Source: DATARH01 sp036489765
GTDB taxonomy: Bacteria; Pseudomonadota; Alphaproteobacteria; ATCC43930; CGMCC-115725
Assembly (NCBI GenBank): GCA_036489765.1
Contig: DASXFE010000128.1
Span: forward strand, 1 to 64,000
Reading direction: 5' to 3'
Length of the DNA: 64,000 bases
The translations under genes were made by a program, and so were the position numbers. The notes beneath the pieces are model-generated. The model was given only the letters and a program-made list of their open reading frames with translations, had not been told where the DNA came from and did no database searches. Shown in pieces: positions 7,833 through 16,163 of the stretch (position 1 is its first letter; every line of letters begins with the position of its first letter).

Positions 7833-8693
7833 ATGAGTGATCCTGTCTCCGCGATCGCCGAGGCTTCCGCCACCGGCGCCGTCGCCGAGATTTTCGCGGA
7901 TATCCGGCGCGTGCTCGGCGTCGAGGTGGTCAACCTGATCTGGCGCCATCTCGCGACCATCCCCGATGCGCTACCCTGGGCCTGGGGAATGCTGCGCCCG
8001 CTCTACGCCGACGGTACGATTGCCAGGGAGGCGCAGGCCCTGCACGGGCGGCTGGCGTTGCCGCGCCTGCCGCCGCTGCCGCACGATCTCCTTGCCGCCA
8101 TCGGCCTGGGCCGAGACGAACAGGCAACGATCCGCAACATCCTCGCCGCTTACGATCGAACCAACGCGATGGCGCTCGTCGCGCTGTCGGCGCTGCTCTG
8201 CCGGCTCGACGAGCCGCCTGCGGCCACGGCTCGGTTGGCCGAGGAAAAGCCCAAACCATCTCCGGAGCCGGCACCCATTCCGCTGCCGCCATTGCCTAGT
8301 ATCGAATCGTTGCCGGAGCCGGTCGCCAACCTCGTGCTGGCGCTGAACCGCTTCGGTACGCGGCGGAAAAACCCGGTTCTGGCCAGCATGTACCGTCACC
8401 TCGCTTACTGGCCCGGCTACCTGGCGCTGACCTGGGCGCTGATCGCGCCGCTCGATGCCGACGATTCGCTCGAAGCGGCGATCGAGGATGCTCTCGCCAA
8501 GGCGCGGACGCAGGCCGCGCGCCTCGCGATCCAGCTTGACGCGCCGCCGATCGATCCGGCGGCCGCCGCGGCGATCCGCGCCGCGATCGAACCCTTTGCC
8601 GGCGACGTCATCGCCAAGATGGTCGTGATCTGTGCCCTTTTGCGGGCGGCGACCGGGCCGTCGCCAATGTATGAAGCCGGGAGAACCGCATGA
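7833..8693 (+). CDS. DehI-family 2-haloacid dehalogenase
   Basis: The product is 286 residues with two diverged copies of the same helical unit. NLIWRHLATIPDALPWAWG lies in the first half and MYRHLAYWPGYLALTWALI in the second. This internal duplication, the IFADIRRVLGV start and the length fit the DehI family (group I DL-2-haloacid dehalogenases), which hydrolyse both enantiomers without a covalent intermediate. A Pro/Glu-rich linker joins the halves. I chose the ATG at 7833; the frame is open 18 codons upstream but that part looks non-coding. The stop overlaps the next LLM gene as ATGA, so the two are translationally coupled. The name comes from recalled family sequence; the catalytic Asp was not mapped. 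Confidence 0.7.
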   Translation: MSDPVSAIAEASATGAVAEIFADIRRVLGVEVVNLIWRHLATIPDALPWAWGMLRPLYADGTIAREAQALHGRLALPRLPPLPHDLLAAIGLGRDEQATIRNILAAYDRTNAMALVALSALLCRLDEPPAATARLAEEKPKPSPEPAPIPLPPLPSIESLPEPVANLVLALNRFGTRRKNPVLASMYRHLAYWPGYLALTWALIAPLDADDSLEAAIEDALAKARTQAARLAIQLDAPPIDPAAAAAIRAAIEPFAGDVIAKMVVICALLRAATGPSPMYEAGRTA

Positions 8694-9592
8694 AGCTTGG
8701 CGTTGCAATACCGGCGATCGATCCGGCCATCGGCGGCGACCCCGCGGCGCTCCGTGAGTTCGCGCAGGCCGCCGAAGATATCGGCTACCAGGATCTGGCC
8801 GCACCCGATCACGTGTTGGGCGTCAATGTCGCCAGTCGCCCCGATTGGGGCGACCGCAACACCTCGGCCGATCTGTTCCACGATCCGTTTGCGCTGTTCA
8901 GCTTTCTCGCCGGCTGCACGAGGACGATCGAATTCTCGACGCAGGTGCTGATCCTCGCGCAACGCCAGGCGGTCCTGGTCGCCAAGCAGGCCGCCTCGCT
9001 CGACGTGCTGAGCGGCGGCCGGTTCCGGCTCGGCGTCGGCGTCGGCTGGAACGAGGTCGAGTTTGTCGGCCTCAACGAGAATTTTCGCAATCGCGGCCGC
9101 CGCTCGGAAGAGCAGGTGCAGGTGATGCAGGCGCTCTGGGCGGAGCCGCACGTCACCTTCCACGGCAAGTACCACAGGATCGACGATGCCGGGATCAACC
9201 CGCTACCCCCGCGCCGGAAAATCCCGATCTGGTTCGGTGGGCATGCCGAGGTGACCATGCGGCGGGTCGTCGAATGGGGCGACGGCTGGATGCCGATGGC
9301 CTACGCCCCGGGTGACGAAGCGAAGGCGGCGTTCGACAAGCTGCGCGCGATGGCCGAGGCGGCCGGCCGCGACCCGGCGAGCATCGGCATCGACACCCGC
9401 ACCACCGCCGGTTTGGGGAACGAAGCCGAATGGCGCGACACGATACGTTTCTGGAAATCGTGCGGTGCCACCCACATTACCCTGGTGACTTACTCGGGAC
9501 GTGGTCATTTGCGACGCATCGAAGGGCGGGCACTTGGCGATCACCTGTCTGCCATCAAACAGTACTGGGATACTGTCGCCGACCTCTTATGA
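8690..9592 (+). CDS. LLM-class F420/flavin-dependent oxidoreductase
   Basis: This 300-residue luciferase-like TIM-barrel protein belongs to the group annotated as TIGR03619-type F420-dependent oxidoreductases. Visible landmarks are AEDIGYQDLAAPDHVLG near the N-terminus, SGGRFRLGVGVGWNEVEF and the IPIWFGGHAEVTMRRVVEWGDGW cofactor-binding segment. Whether it uses F420 or FMN cannot be settled from sequence, and F420 is not universal in proteobacteria. Its start codon overlaps the DehI stop by four bases, which ties its role to the same pathway. Confidence 0.85.
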   Translation: MKLGVAIPAIDPAIGGDPAALREFAQAAEDIGYQDLAAPDHVLGVNVASRPDWGDRNTSADLFHDPFALFSFLAGCTRTIEFSTQVLILAQRQAVLVAKQAASLDVLSGGRFRLGVGVGWNEVEFVGLNENFRNRGRRSEEQVQVMQALWAEPHVTFHGKYHRIDDAGINPLPPRRKIPIWFGGHAEVTMRRVVEWGDGWMPMAYAPGDEAKAAFDKLRAMAEAAGRDPASIGIDTRTTAGLGNEAEWRDTIRFWKSCGATHITLVTYSGRGHLRRIEGRALGDHLSAIKQYWDTVADLL

Positions 9593-9686
9593 TGGCGGTT
9601 TCGCAGTACCGCGCCGCGTGCCGCCCGACACCGCTGGCAATTCAGTGAATGTCGGATAGAGCCTGTTTGAGGAAGGCCCGTCCAAA

Positions 9687-10736
9687 ATGGAACTAGGTAT
9701 CTATCACGAGTTTCCGATGCTGCCCGGCCGCACCCAAGCCGAATGCGTCGCCGCAGGGTTCGATATCGTCGACGCCGCAGAGGAATACGGCCTCGACGTG
9801 ATGTGGCTCGCGGAAATTCATTTCGACAAACAGCGCTCCCTCGCCGCGAGCCCCCTGATCCTCGGCACCGCGATCGCGGCCCGCACCGAAAGGATCAAGA
9901 TCGGGACCAGCGTGCAGGTGCTGCCGCTAGCCAATCCGCTCCGCATCGCCGAGGAATCTGCGATGCTGGATCACGTCTCCAAAGGCCGGCTGATCTTCGG
10001 CGTCGGGCGCAGCGGCGTCGTGAAGACCTACGAGGCGATGAACATCGCGTATGCCGAGAGCAAGGACCGCGAGATCGAGTGTCTGGAAATTATTCAGCGC
10101 GCCTGGCAGGAAGATAACTTCTCGTACAAGAGCAAGTTCTACGACATCAAGGATGTTACGGTTGTGCCGCACCCGGTGCAAAAGCCAACGCCCGAAATCC
10201 GCCTCGCGGCGGCGAGCGTCGAAACATTCCCCATGGCCGGCAAGTCCGGCCAGGGCCTGTTCCTGTCCGCGCGGCACGAGGATGTGCGGGTGTTCAAGCC
10301 GCATATCGACGTCTACCGCAGAGCCTGGGCCGATGCGGGATATCCCGGAGAGGCGCCCGTCTATCTCCGTTGCCCCGGTTTTGTTGCCAAAACCGATGCG
10401 GCGGCGCAGGAGGCCTATCGGCCCACGCTGATGCAGCATTTCCAAAACCAAAACCGCCTGCTGTCCGACTCCGCGCGGCGGCAAAACAGCCCGCCGGACC
10501 ATCCGCGCTGGAAGACCGCGCAGCGCCTCACCGAAATCACGTTCGAGGAAGTCTTGCGCGGCTCGGTCTTTATCGGCTCACCCGATACGGTGGTGGAAAA
10601 GTTGAAAGACCTGCAGCGCGACATTGGACTGTCGGGCGTGCAGTTGGAAACCAATTGCGCCGGCCTTGCCGATCATGCGGCCGAGCGAGAGGCGATCCGC
10701 CTGCTGGCCCAGGAGGTCAAGTCGGCGTTCAGGTGA
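9687..10736 (+). CDS. LLM-class flavin-dependent monooxygenase
   Basis: The product is a 349-residue bacterial-luciferase-like protein. MELGIYHEFPMLPG starts beta strand 1. VMWLAEIHFD and KIGTSVQVLPLANPLRIAEE follow, then SKGRLIFGVGRSGVVKTYEAM, all typical of FMN-dependent LLM monooxygenases that use a separate flavin reductase. GAGGAAGG lies just before the ATG. It follows the preceding LLM gene by 94 bases on the same strand and likely ends the same transcript. The substrate is unknown. Confidence 0.85.
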   Translation: MELGIYHEFPMLPGRTQAECVAAGFDIVDAAEEYGLDVMWLAEIHFDKQRSLAASPLILGTAIAARTERIKIGTSVQVLPLANPLRIAEESAMLDHVSKGRLIFGVGRSGVVKTYEAMNIAYAESKDREIECLEIIQRAWQEDNFSYKSKFYDIKDVTVVPHPVQKPTPEIRLAAASVETFPMAGKSGQGLFLSARHEDVRVFKPHIDVYRRAWADAGYPGEAPVYLRCPGFVAKTDAAAQEAYRPTLMQHFQNQNRLLSDSARRQNSPPDHPRWKTAQRLTEITFEEVLRGSVFIGSPDTVVEKLKDLQRDIGLSGVQLETNCAGLADHAAEREAIRLLAQEVKSAFR

Positions 10737-10795
10737 CCGCGGCTTTGAGCCTCCGCGAAGACGACGTCTAGGCGGCTTGGGGGCACGAAGAGCCG

Positions 10796-11023
10796 TCACC
10801 CGTAACGCTGGTGGAAATGTCGGCACCAGTCGTCGGGCCGTGTCCGGTTCATGGCGCTGTTCTCGCGGCAGATGGCTGAGTCGCTGACAAAGACGGTATG
10901 GCCTCGACGGACCTCCCGCCGCTCATAGAGGCGAGCACCAGGATCGCCGGCCAATAGACCGCCCTTCGCTTCATTTTGTTGACGTGTCGCTAAATCCCAC
11001 CACCGGCAGTCGGAGCATTGCAT
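10796..11023 (-). CDS. Small Cys/Trp-rich protein, putative zinc-binding
   Basis: The 75-residue product starts MQCSDCRWWDL and ends SAICRENSAMNRTRPDDWCRHFHQRYG. The spacing C-x2-C-x-W-W ... C-R ... D-D-W-C-x-x-F is that of a widespread family of tiny bacterial proteins that probably bind one zinc through four cysteines; residues 3, 6, about 52 and 67 would be the ligands. No ribosome site is visible before the ATG, and the central part is unlike most relatives, so some decay is possible. The function of the family is unknown. Confidence 0.45.
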   Translation of the reverse strand: MQCSDCRWWDLATRQQNEAKGGLLAGDPGARLYERREVRRGHTVFVSDSAICRENSAMNRTRPDDWCRHFHQRYG

Positions 11024-11666
11024 CGCGGATTTCGCAGCAGCGTGCCTCGTGTTCGGAACAGATTATATGGGGTGTTCGCCTCTGCGCGAGGCCTCGCCGG
11101 GTCTGGAAAGCGGAGCCGGCTCCGCTTTGCGTTCGACCTCGACCTCCACGGCGCCGGTCCCGGGCCTTAGCCGAGCCGATCGGCCTGTGCACCGTCGCCA
11201 TCTGCGCGGTGATCGCGCTGGCCGGCCCGGCGACCCCGCGCGCCATTGACCGGCAGACGGGGGAGATGCGGCGACAGAATTGAGATTACGGTTTGTGCTT
11301 GATGCCGGCGATATCGGTTACCTCGCGGTCACGCCCCAGGGCCTGTGCCTCGCGCTCGAATTCAGCGGCAAGCTCTTCCACATAGTCCGGAGTGATCGGG
11401 CCGCCCGGTGCCAGGGCAGCTACCCTACGAAGACGCGCAGCGCATAAACGCAAGCGGTCAGCACGTCCAGATAAGTGTGGTCCTCCGAAGGGCATGCCGG
11501 ACTTATACAATAAATTACGGCGCCTAAAAACACTATTTCATCCACTTCTTCAAAGCCCATAACCTAGTTTAAGGTTCGTTTCAAAAACCGATACACTATC
11601 GACACTTCGTTCTGTTGTCCGTGCCCCAATCCTGACGTGCGCAAGAATGGCAACAACGTGCAATTG
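11024..11666. other. Gene-poor stretch
   Basis: No convincing gene. A minus-strand frame at 11286-11510 contains PDYVEELAAEFEREAQALGR, which resembles the helical tail of the tiny YYRERA-type proteins common in alphaproteobacteria, but its first half does not, so it may be a decayed copy. From 11510 to 11640 the DNA is distinctly AT-rich. Confidence 0.35.
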
Positions 11667-11891
11667 TCAAATGATCCTCAACGTCTCGCTGCGGCTGGTC
11701 TCGGGCAATTTGGATGGCTGGCTTGATCGCCATCGCGCCACAGCCAGCACCAGTTGAGAGCCGGCAATGTCTGCGGCTTCCGTGTCGGCTTCAGTGTTCG
11801 AAGATTTCTGTTTTGCCGCTACCAGAGTTTCCTGCGCGGAAACCCACGCCTCTGCAGCGATGAGCACTGCGTCCGTCTCGGGAATACCCAT
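11667..11891 (-). CDS. Small hypothetical protein
   Basis: The frame encodes 74 residues starting MGIPETDAVLIAAEAW, with a mostly helical, soluble composition and no known motif. Amino-acid use looks protein-like rather than shadow-like. There is no clear ribosome site and no same-strand partner, so it is only a tentative gene. Confidence 0.35.
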   Translation of the reverse strand: MGIPETDAVLIAAEAWVSAQETLVAAKQKSSNTEADTEAADIAGSQLVLAVARWRSSQPSKLPETSRSETLRII

Positions 11892-12205
11892 GCACTAGAC
11901 ACCGACAGGTCGATAAATCACTTCTTCGCTGCTACAAATGTGTCAAACTGAGATCATCAGTGCAATATGTTAACTACGATTGCGGGGGCAGAATATCATT
12001 TAGCTCCGCCCACGGCCGTTGTGCACGCGCCCCTTGTTCGCGGGACGCTCCGTGGGCTTAGTGATCGGCTTGTGGAGTTTGTGCGCGTCTGAAAACCCGC
12101 TGAAAGCGCTCACCTACCAATCGACTCAACATGGGTTGTAACGATCGAACCGCGAGCCGGCCTATTGTGTTCGCGCAGGACAGGTGCTCTTGAAAGGACA
12201 TCCCG

Positions 12206-12397
12206 ATGTCGGTTCTAGAGAACACTCGCATTGAGCGAGCGAAGCGGCTACGCGACCACTCCGCCAGCCTTCGCCGGATGGTCGATCAATCCAAATATGG
12301 CGCTACGGACCTCGCCGAGCTGGCGGACGAACTGGAGCGTCGCGCCGAGGCGATTGAGCGTCCCATCTCGGAGGCGCCGCTGCCGCTCGCTGGGTGA
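12206..12397 (+). CDS. Small helical protein
   Basis: The 63-residue product starts MSVLENTRIERAKRLRDHSA and is predicted to be a charged helical hairpin ending ELADELERRAEAIE. A good ribosome site (GAAAGGA) precedes the ATG. It resembles the many tiny alphaproteobacterial proteins with an RERAxxLRxMA motif, whose function is unknown. A similar small gene follows at 12490. Confidence 0.55.
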   Translation: MSVLENTRIERAKRLRDHSASLRRMVDQSKYGATDLAELADELERRAEAIERPISEAPLPLAG

Positions 12398-12489
12398 GAC
12401 CTGAGTTTTCCACCCAGTTTACCAGGAGTTGCGTGGGCACGACACACGCTTCCTCTGGCGCGGAGCCGCCGGGCTGCTTAACTTAAGTT

Positions 12490-12669
12490 ATGGGATGCAC
12501 TCCGGCGCAGCGTGTGGCGTATTACCGCGAACGAGCTCGGGACTTGCGGGAGATGGCAGCCGGAGAGCCGCAGGGCGGCTTCGTACAGGAGCAGCTACTC
12601 TTCATCGCCGATCAATTCGAGGAACTGGCAACGGATGTAGAGACGGGCAACGCGCCGCTCTCCAGTTAG
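12490..12669 (+). CDS. Small YYRERA-motif protein
   Basis: A 59-residue frame starts MGCTPAQRVAYYRERARDLR, includes LLFIADQFEELATDVE and ends at TAG 12667-12669. YYRERAxxLRxMA followed by a QLLxxAxxFExLA helix is a pattern shared by numerous tiny, unannotated alphaproteobacterial proteins. It is shorter than usual gene-finding cut-offs. No strong ribosome site is seen. The family function is unknown. Confidence 0.5.
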   Translation: MGCTPAQRVAYYRERARDLREMAAGEPQGGFVQEQLLFIADQFEELATDVETGNAPLSS

Positions 12670-12809
12670 CTTCGCGTCCGGCCCCTGTGTACACGCCCTT
12701 GCTCGCGGGCACGCACGCGCCAGGTCGTCGTCGAGCGCTGCCAATACTAGCGTCATTGCAATCGCACGGACCTCGGCTTAGATGACCTCTCATCCCTAAT
12801 TGTCGGCGG

Positions 12810-13631
12810 TCATTCCACCGTGCGCCGCCAACGCCGTACTCGATCAGGGTGGGTGAACAGCTCAAATCCGTCGTGCCGGGCGACCGCGATCAGCGTGATG
12901 CCGGCCTCGTGTGCTGCCCGCAGCGCCAAGGCCGTCGGCGCCGAGACCGCGACGACGATCGTGGCGCCAAACGACGCGGCTTTCTGCACCATCTCCACCG
13001 AGACCCGGCTTGTCAGCAGCACGACGCCATCCGCGCCGTTGCGGGCGGCGCGGGCCGCGGCGCCGGTCAATTTGTCGAGGGCGTTGTGGCGACCCACATC
13101 CTCGCGAACAAGGACGATGCCTTCATCGGGGGTCCACAGAGCGGCGGCATGAAGGGCACCCGTCATGCGGTTCATCGGCTGGAGCGCCGGCAGCGCCGCC
13201 ATCGCCGCGAAGATCTCCGCGCCGGAGATCCGAGGCCCTGGTCCGACACGACGCGGTGGCGCGAGCGCTTCGCTGAGGCTCTCGATCCCGCAGAGGCCAC
13301 AGCCGCTGGGGCCGGCTATCCGGCGCCGGCGGCTCCAGAACGCCTCGGCCGCTCCATCGGCCAGCGCCATGCGAAGGACGATCCCATTCTCGGCCGCGAC
13401 GACGTCGAGTTCCTCGATATCGGCTGCCGACCCGACGATCCGCTCGTTGAGGCTGAACCCGATCGCAAAATCTTCGAGATCGGACGGGGTTGCCATCATC
13501 ACCGCATAGCTGGCGCTCTCATAGGAAAGCGCGATCGGCGTTTCCTCGGGCACGCGGCGCGGTTCGGTGGCCGGGTCGGGCGCATCGCCGCGCCAGATGA
13601 TCCGCTCCGCCTGTCGAAACGTCGGCGTCAC
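12810..13631 (-). CDS. fdhD: FdhD formate dehydrogenase sulfurtransferase
   Basis: FdhD passes sulfur from a cysteine desulfurase to the molybdenum cofactor of formate dehydrogenases, which need it for activity. The 273-residue product has the active-site cysteines in SGCGLCGIES (Cys111 and Cys114). It also has the usual DLEDFAIGFSLNERIV and REDVGRHNALDKL motifs and a GATIVVAVSAPTALALRAA C-terminal core. It starts with GTG, and the start overlaps the stop of the molybdoenzyme gene as GTGA, so the two are coupled. This pairing supports the neighbour being a sulfurated Mo-bisPGD enzyme. Confidence 0.93.
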   Translation of the reverse strand: MTPTFRQAERIIWRGDAPDPATEPRRVPEETPIALSYESASYAVMMATPSDLEDFAIGFSLNERIVGSAADIEELDVVAAENGIVLRMALADGAAEAFWSRRRRIAGPSGCGLCGIESLSEALAPPRRVGPGPRISGAEIFAAMAALPALQPMNRMTGALHAAALWTPDEGIVLVREDVGRHNALDKLTGAAARAARNGADGVVLLTSRVSVEMVQKAASFGATIVVAVSAPTALALRAAHEAGITLIAVARHDGFELFTHPDRVRRWRRTVE

Positions 13632-16006
13632 TTGCGCCGCACCAGGCTCACGCCCACCAGGAACCCGGCCGCGGCGGCGACAAGCGCGGTCGCCATCGGC
13701 TGACGCCGCGCTGTTTCGAGGAGCGAGGCGTGGCCGGTGGTGAGGCTTTGCTGGCCGCCATCGGCCACGACCCGAACGGGGATGCCTTTCGCCGCGGGAA
13801 CAAAGCTGCCCTCAGCGTGGTGCGACACCGGGATCAGCGGATTGCATTCGGGATAGTAGCCGCCGATGCAACCTTCCGGAATGTCGTATTCATGCACGAT
13901 AAAGTGGTCGACCCGACGGGGGACGCCATCGTCGATCGCCGTCACGAGGCTTACCGTCGCGCCTTCGGTCAGCGCCAGCCGGTCGAGGTCGCGCCGGTTC
14001 ATGAACAAAACCATGCGGGTGCCCTCGACGCCGCGAAACCGGTCGCGTTCGGCGTAGATCGTCGTGTTGAACTGGCCCTGGCTGCGGAACGTGGTGAGCT
14101 GAAACACCGCCGGATCGTCAGTATCGATGTTGCCCGACAGCACCTTTGGCACGATGAAATTCGCCTTGCCTGTCTTGGTTTTCCACTCCCGCTGCCGCGC
14201 GGGCAGCGGCCGGTGAAAGCCGCCCGGCTCCCACATGCGCTGGTCCATCTTGTGGAAGTCGTCGGGATAGGTCTCGGCGATCGCGGCGCGGACGCGGGCA
14301 TAGTCGGCGATCCACCAGTCCCAATCGATCTTCGGGTTGGGCGGCAGCGTTGCTTTGGCCAGCTCCGCCACGATCCACGGCTCCGACCGGAGATGCTCGC
14401 TCGCCGGCTCGGCGACGCCGCGCGAGCCGTGGATGCAGGCGGTGCTGTCCTCCATGCTGATCGCCTGCATCCCGCCCTCCTGCCGGTCCATCTCGATCCG
14501 GCCGAGGCACGGCAGGATGTATGAGACCGCGCCGTGGACGAGGCACGACCGGTTGGGCTTGGTCAGGATCTGCACGGTCAGGGGCAGCTTGCGCCATGCG
14601 GGAACGAGGACGCCGAGATCGGGCAGCGAGCGCACGAGGTTGCCGCCGAGCTGGAACATGGCTCGGACGTCTCCCTTGATGACGCCCTCGCAGGCCTCGA
14701 CGGCATTGAGGCCCTTGTCGTGCGGCGGCTCGAACCCATACTGCTCCTTCAGCTTGTCCATCGGCACGAGCTGGGGCTTTTCGGTAATCCCGACGGTCCG
14801 CTGCCCCTGCACGTTGGAGTGGCCGCGGACCGGCAGCACGCCGGCGCCCGGCTTGCCGATATTGCCGCGCATGAGCAGCAGGTTGACGAGCATCTGCACG
14901 TTCTCGACGCCGCCGATCTGCTGCGTCATCCCCATGCCGTAGGCGATCATCGCCGCGTCGGCTGCGGCATAGACCGCCGCCGCGCGCTCGATCTGCGCCC
15001 GCCCGAGCCCGGACCGGAGCTCGATCTCCCGCCAATCCGCGGCCCTGACCGCGGCGGCGAACTCGTCGAACCCATGCGTGTGCTCGGCGATGAAGTCGCG
15101 GTCGAGCCGGTCGAGCGCCAGGACCGCCTTGCACAGCCCCATCAGCACCGCCTTGTCGCCGCCCACCTTGATCTGGTGGTACTGCGAGCTGATCGGCGTC
15201 GACGCCCCGGTCAGCATCTCGATCGGGCTCTGCGGGTTGGTGAAACGCTCGAACCCGCGCTCGCGGAGCGGGTTGAAGACGATGATCGGCACGCCGCGCT
15301 GCGCGCATTCCTGCAGATCGTGCAGCATCCGCGGGCTGTTGATGCCGGTGTTGTGACCGAAAAAGAGGATGCAGCCGGTATGCCGGAAATCGGAGAGCAT
15401 GATGGTGCCGACCGGCACCCCGATGCTCAGCGGCAACCCCGTCGACGTGCTTTCGTGGCACATGTTCGAGCTGTCGGGCAGGTTGTTGGTGCCATAGAGG
15501 CGGGCAAACAGCGCGTAGAGATACGACGCCTCGAGCGAGGCCCGGCCGGAGCTGTAAAACACCACCTTCTTCGGATCGAGGCGCTTCAGCTCGGCGCCGA
15601 TCTGCGCGATCGCGTCCGCCCAGGCCACCGGCAAGTATCTGTCGGTTGCCGCATCCCAGCGCAGCGGATGGGTCAGCCGGCCTTGCGCTTCGAGGGCGTG
15701 GTCACTCCAGGTCTCGAGCTCGGCGCAGCTATGCTCGGCAAAGAAATCCGGTCCGGCCCGGCGGCGGGTAATCTCCCAGGCCGTCGCCTTTGCACCTTCC
15801 TCGCAAAACTCGAACGGGCGCGGCTCGGCCGGCTTGGCCCAGGCGCAGCTTACGCAGGCAAAGCCGTCGGGCTTGTTCTGATGCAGCAGCACGCGAGACC
15901 CGGAGACCGGAACCTGCTCTTTCGTCAGGCTCCGGCGCAAAGAGCCAACCGAGCCCCATCCGCCTGCGGGTCCCGTATAGGCGGCAAAACTCGGATTTTT
16001 TTTCAT
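13628..16006 (-). CDS. FdhF/YdeP-type molybdopterin oxidoreductase with C-terminal membrane tail
   Basis: This 792-residue Mo-bisPGD enzyme of the FdhF/YdeP group starts MKKNPSFAAYTGPAGGWGSV, the family's usual N-terminus; the frame is open 92 codons further but that part is non-coding in character. Cys51, Cys54 and Cys68 (CVSCAWAKPAEPRPFEFC) suit a cluster-binding N-terminal domain. SNMCHESTSTGLP carries Cys where selenocysteine sits in E. coli FdhF. GHNTGINSPRMLH, GNIGKPGAGVLPVRGHSNVQG and the C-terminal GGYYPECNPLIPVSHHAEGS complete the cofactor domains. The last 24 residues (MATALVAAAAGFLVGVSLVRRK) look like the membrane anchor of ElaB/YqjD or DUF883 proteins, unusual for this family. fdhD follows and an FNT channel gene diverges, so formate is the likely substrate; E. 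coli YdeP itself is linked to acid resistance. Confidence 0.85.
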   Translation of the reverse strand: MKKNPSFAAYTGPAGGWGSVGSLRRSLTKEQVPVSGSRVLLHQNKPDGFACVSCAWAKPAEPRPFEFCEEGAKATAWEITRRRAGPDFFAEHSCAELETWSDHALEAQGRLTHPLRWDAATDRYLPVAWADAIAQIGAELKRLDPKKVVFYSSGRASLEASYLYALFARLYGTNNLPDSSNMCHESTSTGLPLSIGVPVGTIMLSDFRHTGCILFFGHNTGINSPRMLHDLQECAQRGVPIIVFNPLRERGFERFTNPQSPIEMLTGASTPISSQYHQIKVGGDKAVLMGLCKAVLALDRLDRDFIAEHTHGFDEFAAAVRAADWREIELRSGLGRAQIERAAAVYAAADAAMIAYGMGMTQQIGGVENVQMLVNLLLMRGNIGKPGAGVLPVRGHSNVQGQRTVGITEKPQLVPMDKLKEQYGFEPPHDKGLNAVEACEGVIKGDVRAMFQLGGNLVRSLPDLGVLVPAWRKLPLTVQILTKPNRSCLVHGAVSYILPCLGRIEMDRQEGGMQAISMEDSTACIHGSRGVAEPASEHLRSEPWIVAELAKATLPPNPKIDWDWWIADYARVRAAIAETYPDDFHKMDQRMWEPGGFHRPLPARQREWKTKTGKANFIVPKVLSGNIDTDDPAVFQLTTFRSQGQFNTTIYAERDRFRGVEGTRMVLFMNRRDLDRLALTEGATVSLVTAIDDGVPRRVDHFIVHEYDIPEGCIGGYYPECNPLIPVSHHAEGSFVPAAKGIPVRVVADGGQQSLTTGHASLLETARRQPMATALVAAAAGFLVGVSLVRRK

Positions 16007-16163
16007 GACGACCGCCAAATTCTTTAGGAGGGGCACGTTTCCAACGGCCCGCCGACGAGGCGGTTCCTGCCTGGTGCCGACGCATCCGATCGCGGGCGAG
16101 AATTTGCCCGACCCGCGGCGGATCGGGGGGAACCGCCTTCGCACCGTGCGGTTCGCGATTACG

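Noticed and set aside
10971..11246. 91-codon minus-strand frame
   Set aside because: Arg/Gly-rich, no motif and no ribosome site; overlaps the better supported small Cys/Trp protein.
14534..16027. 497-codon plus-strand open frame
   Set aside because: Antisense to the molybdoenzyme gene; composition is typical of a complementary-strand artefact.
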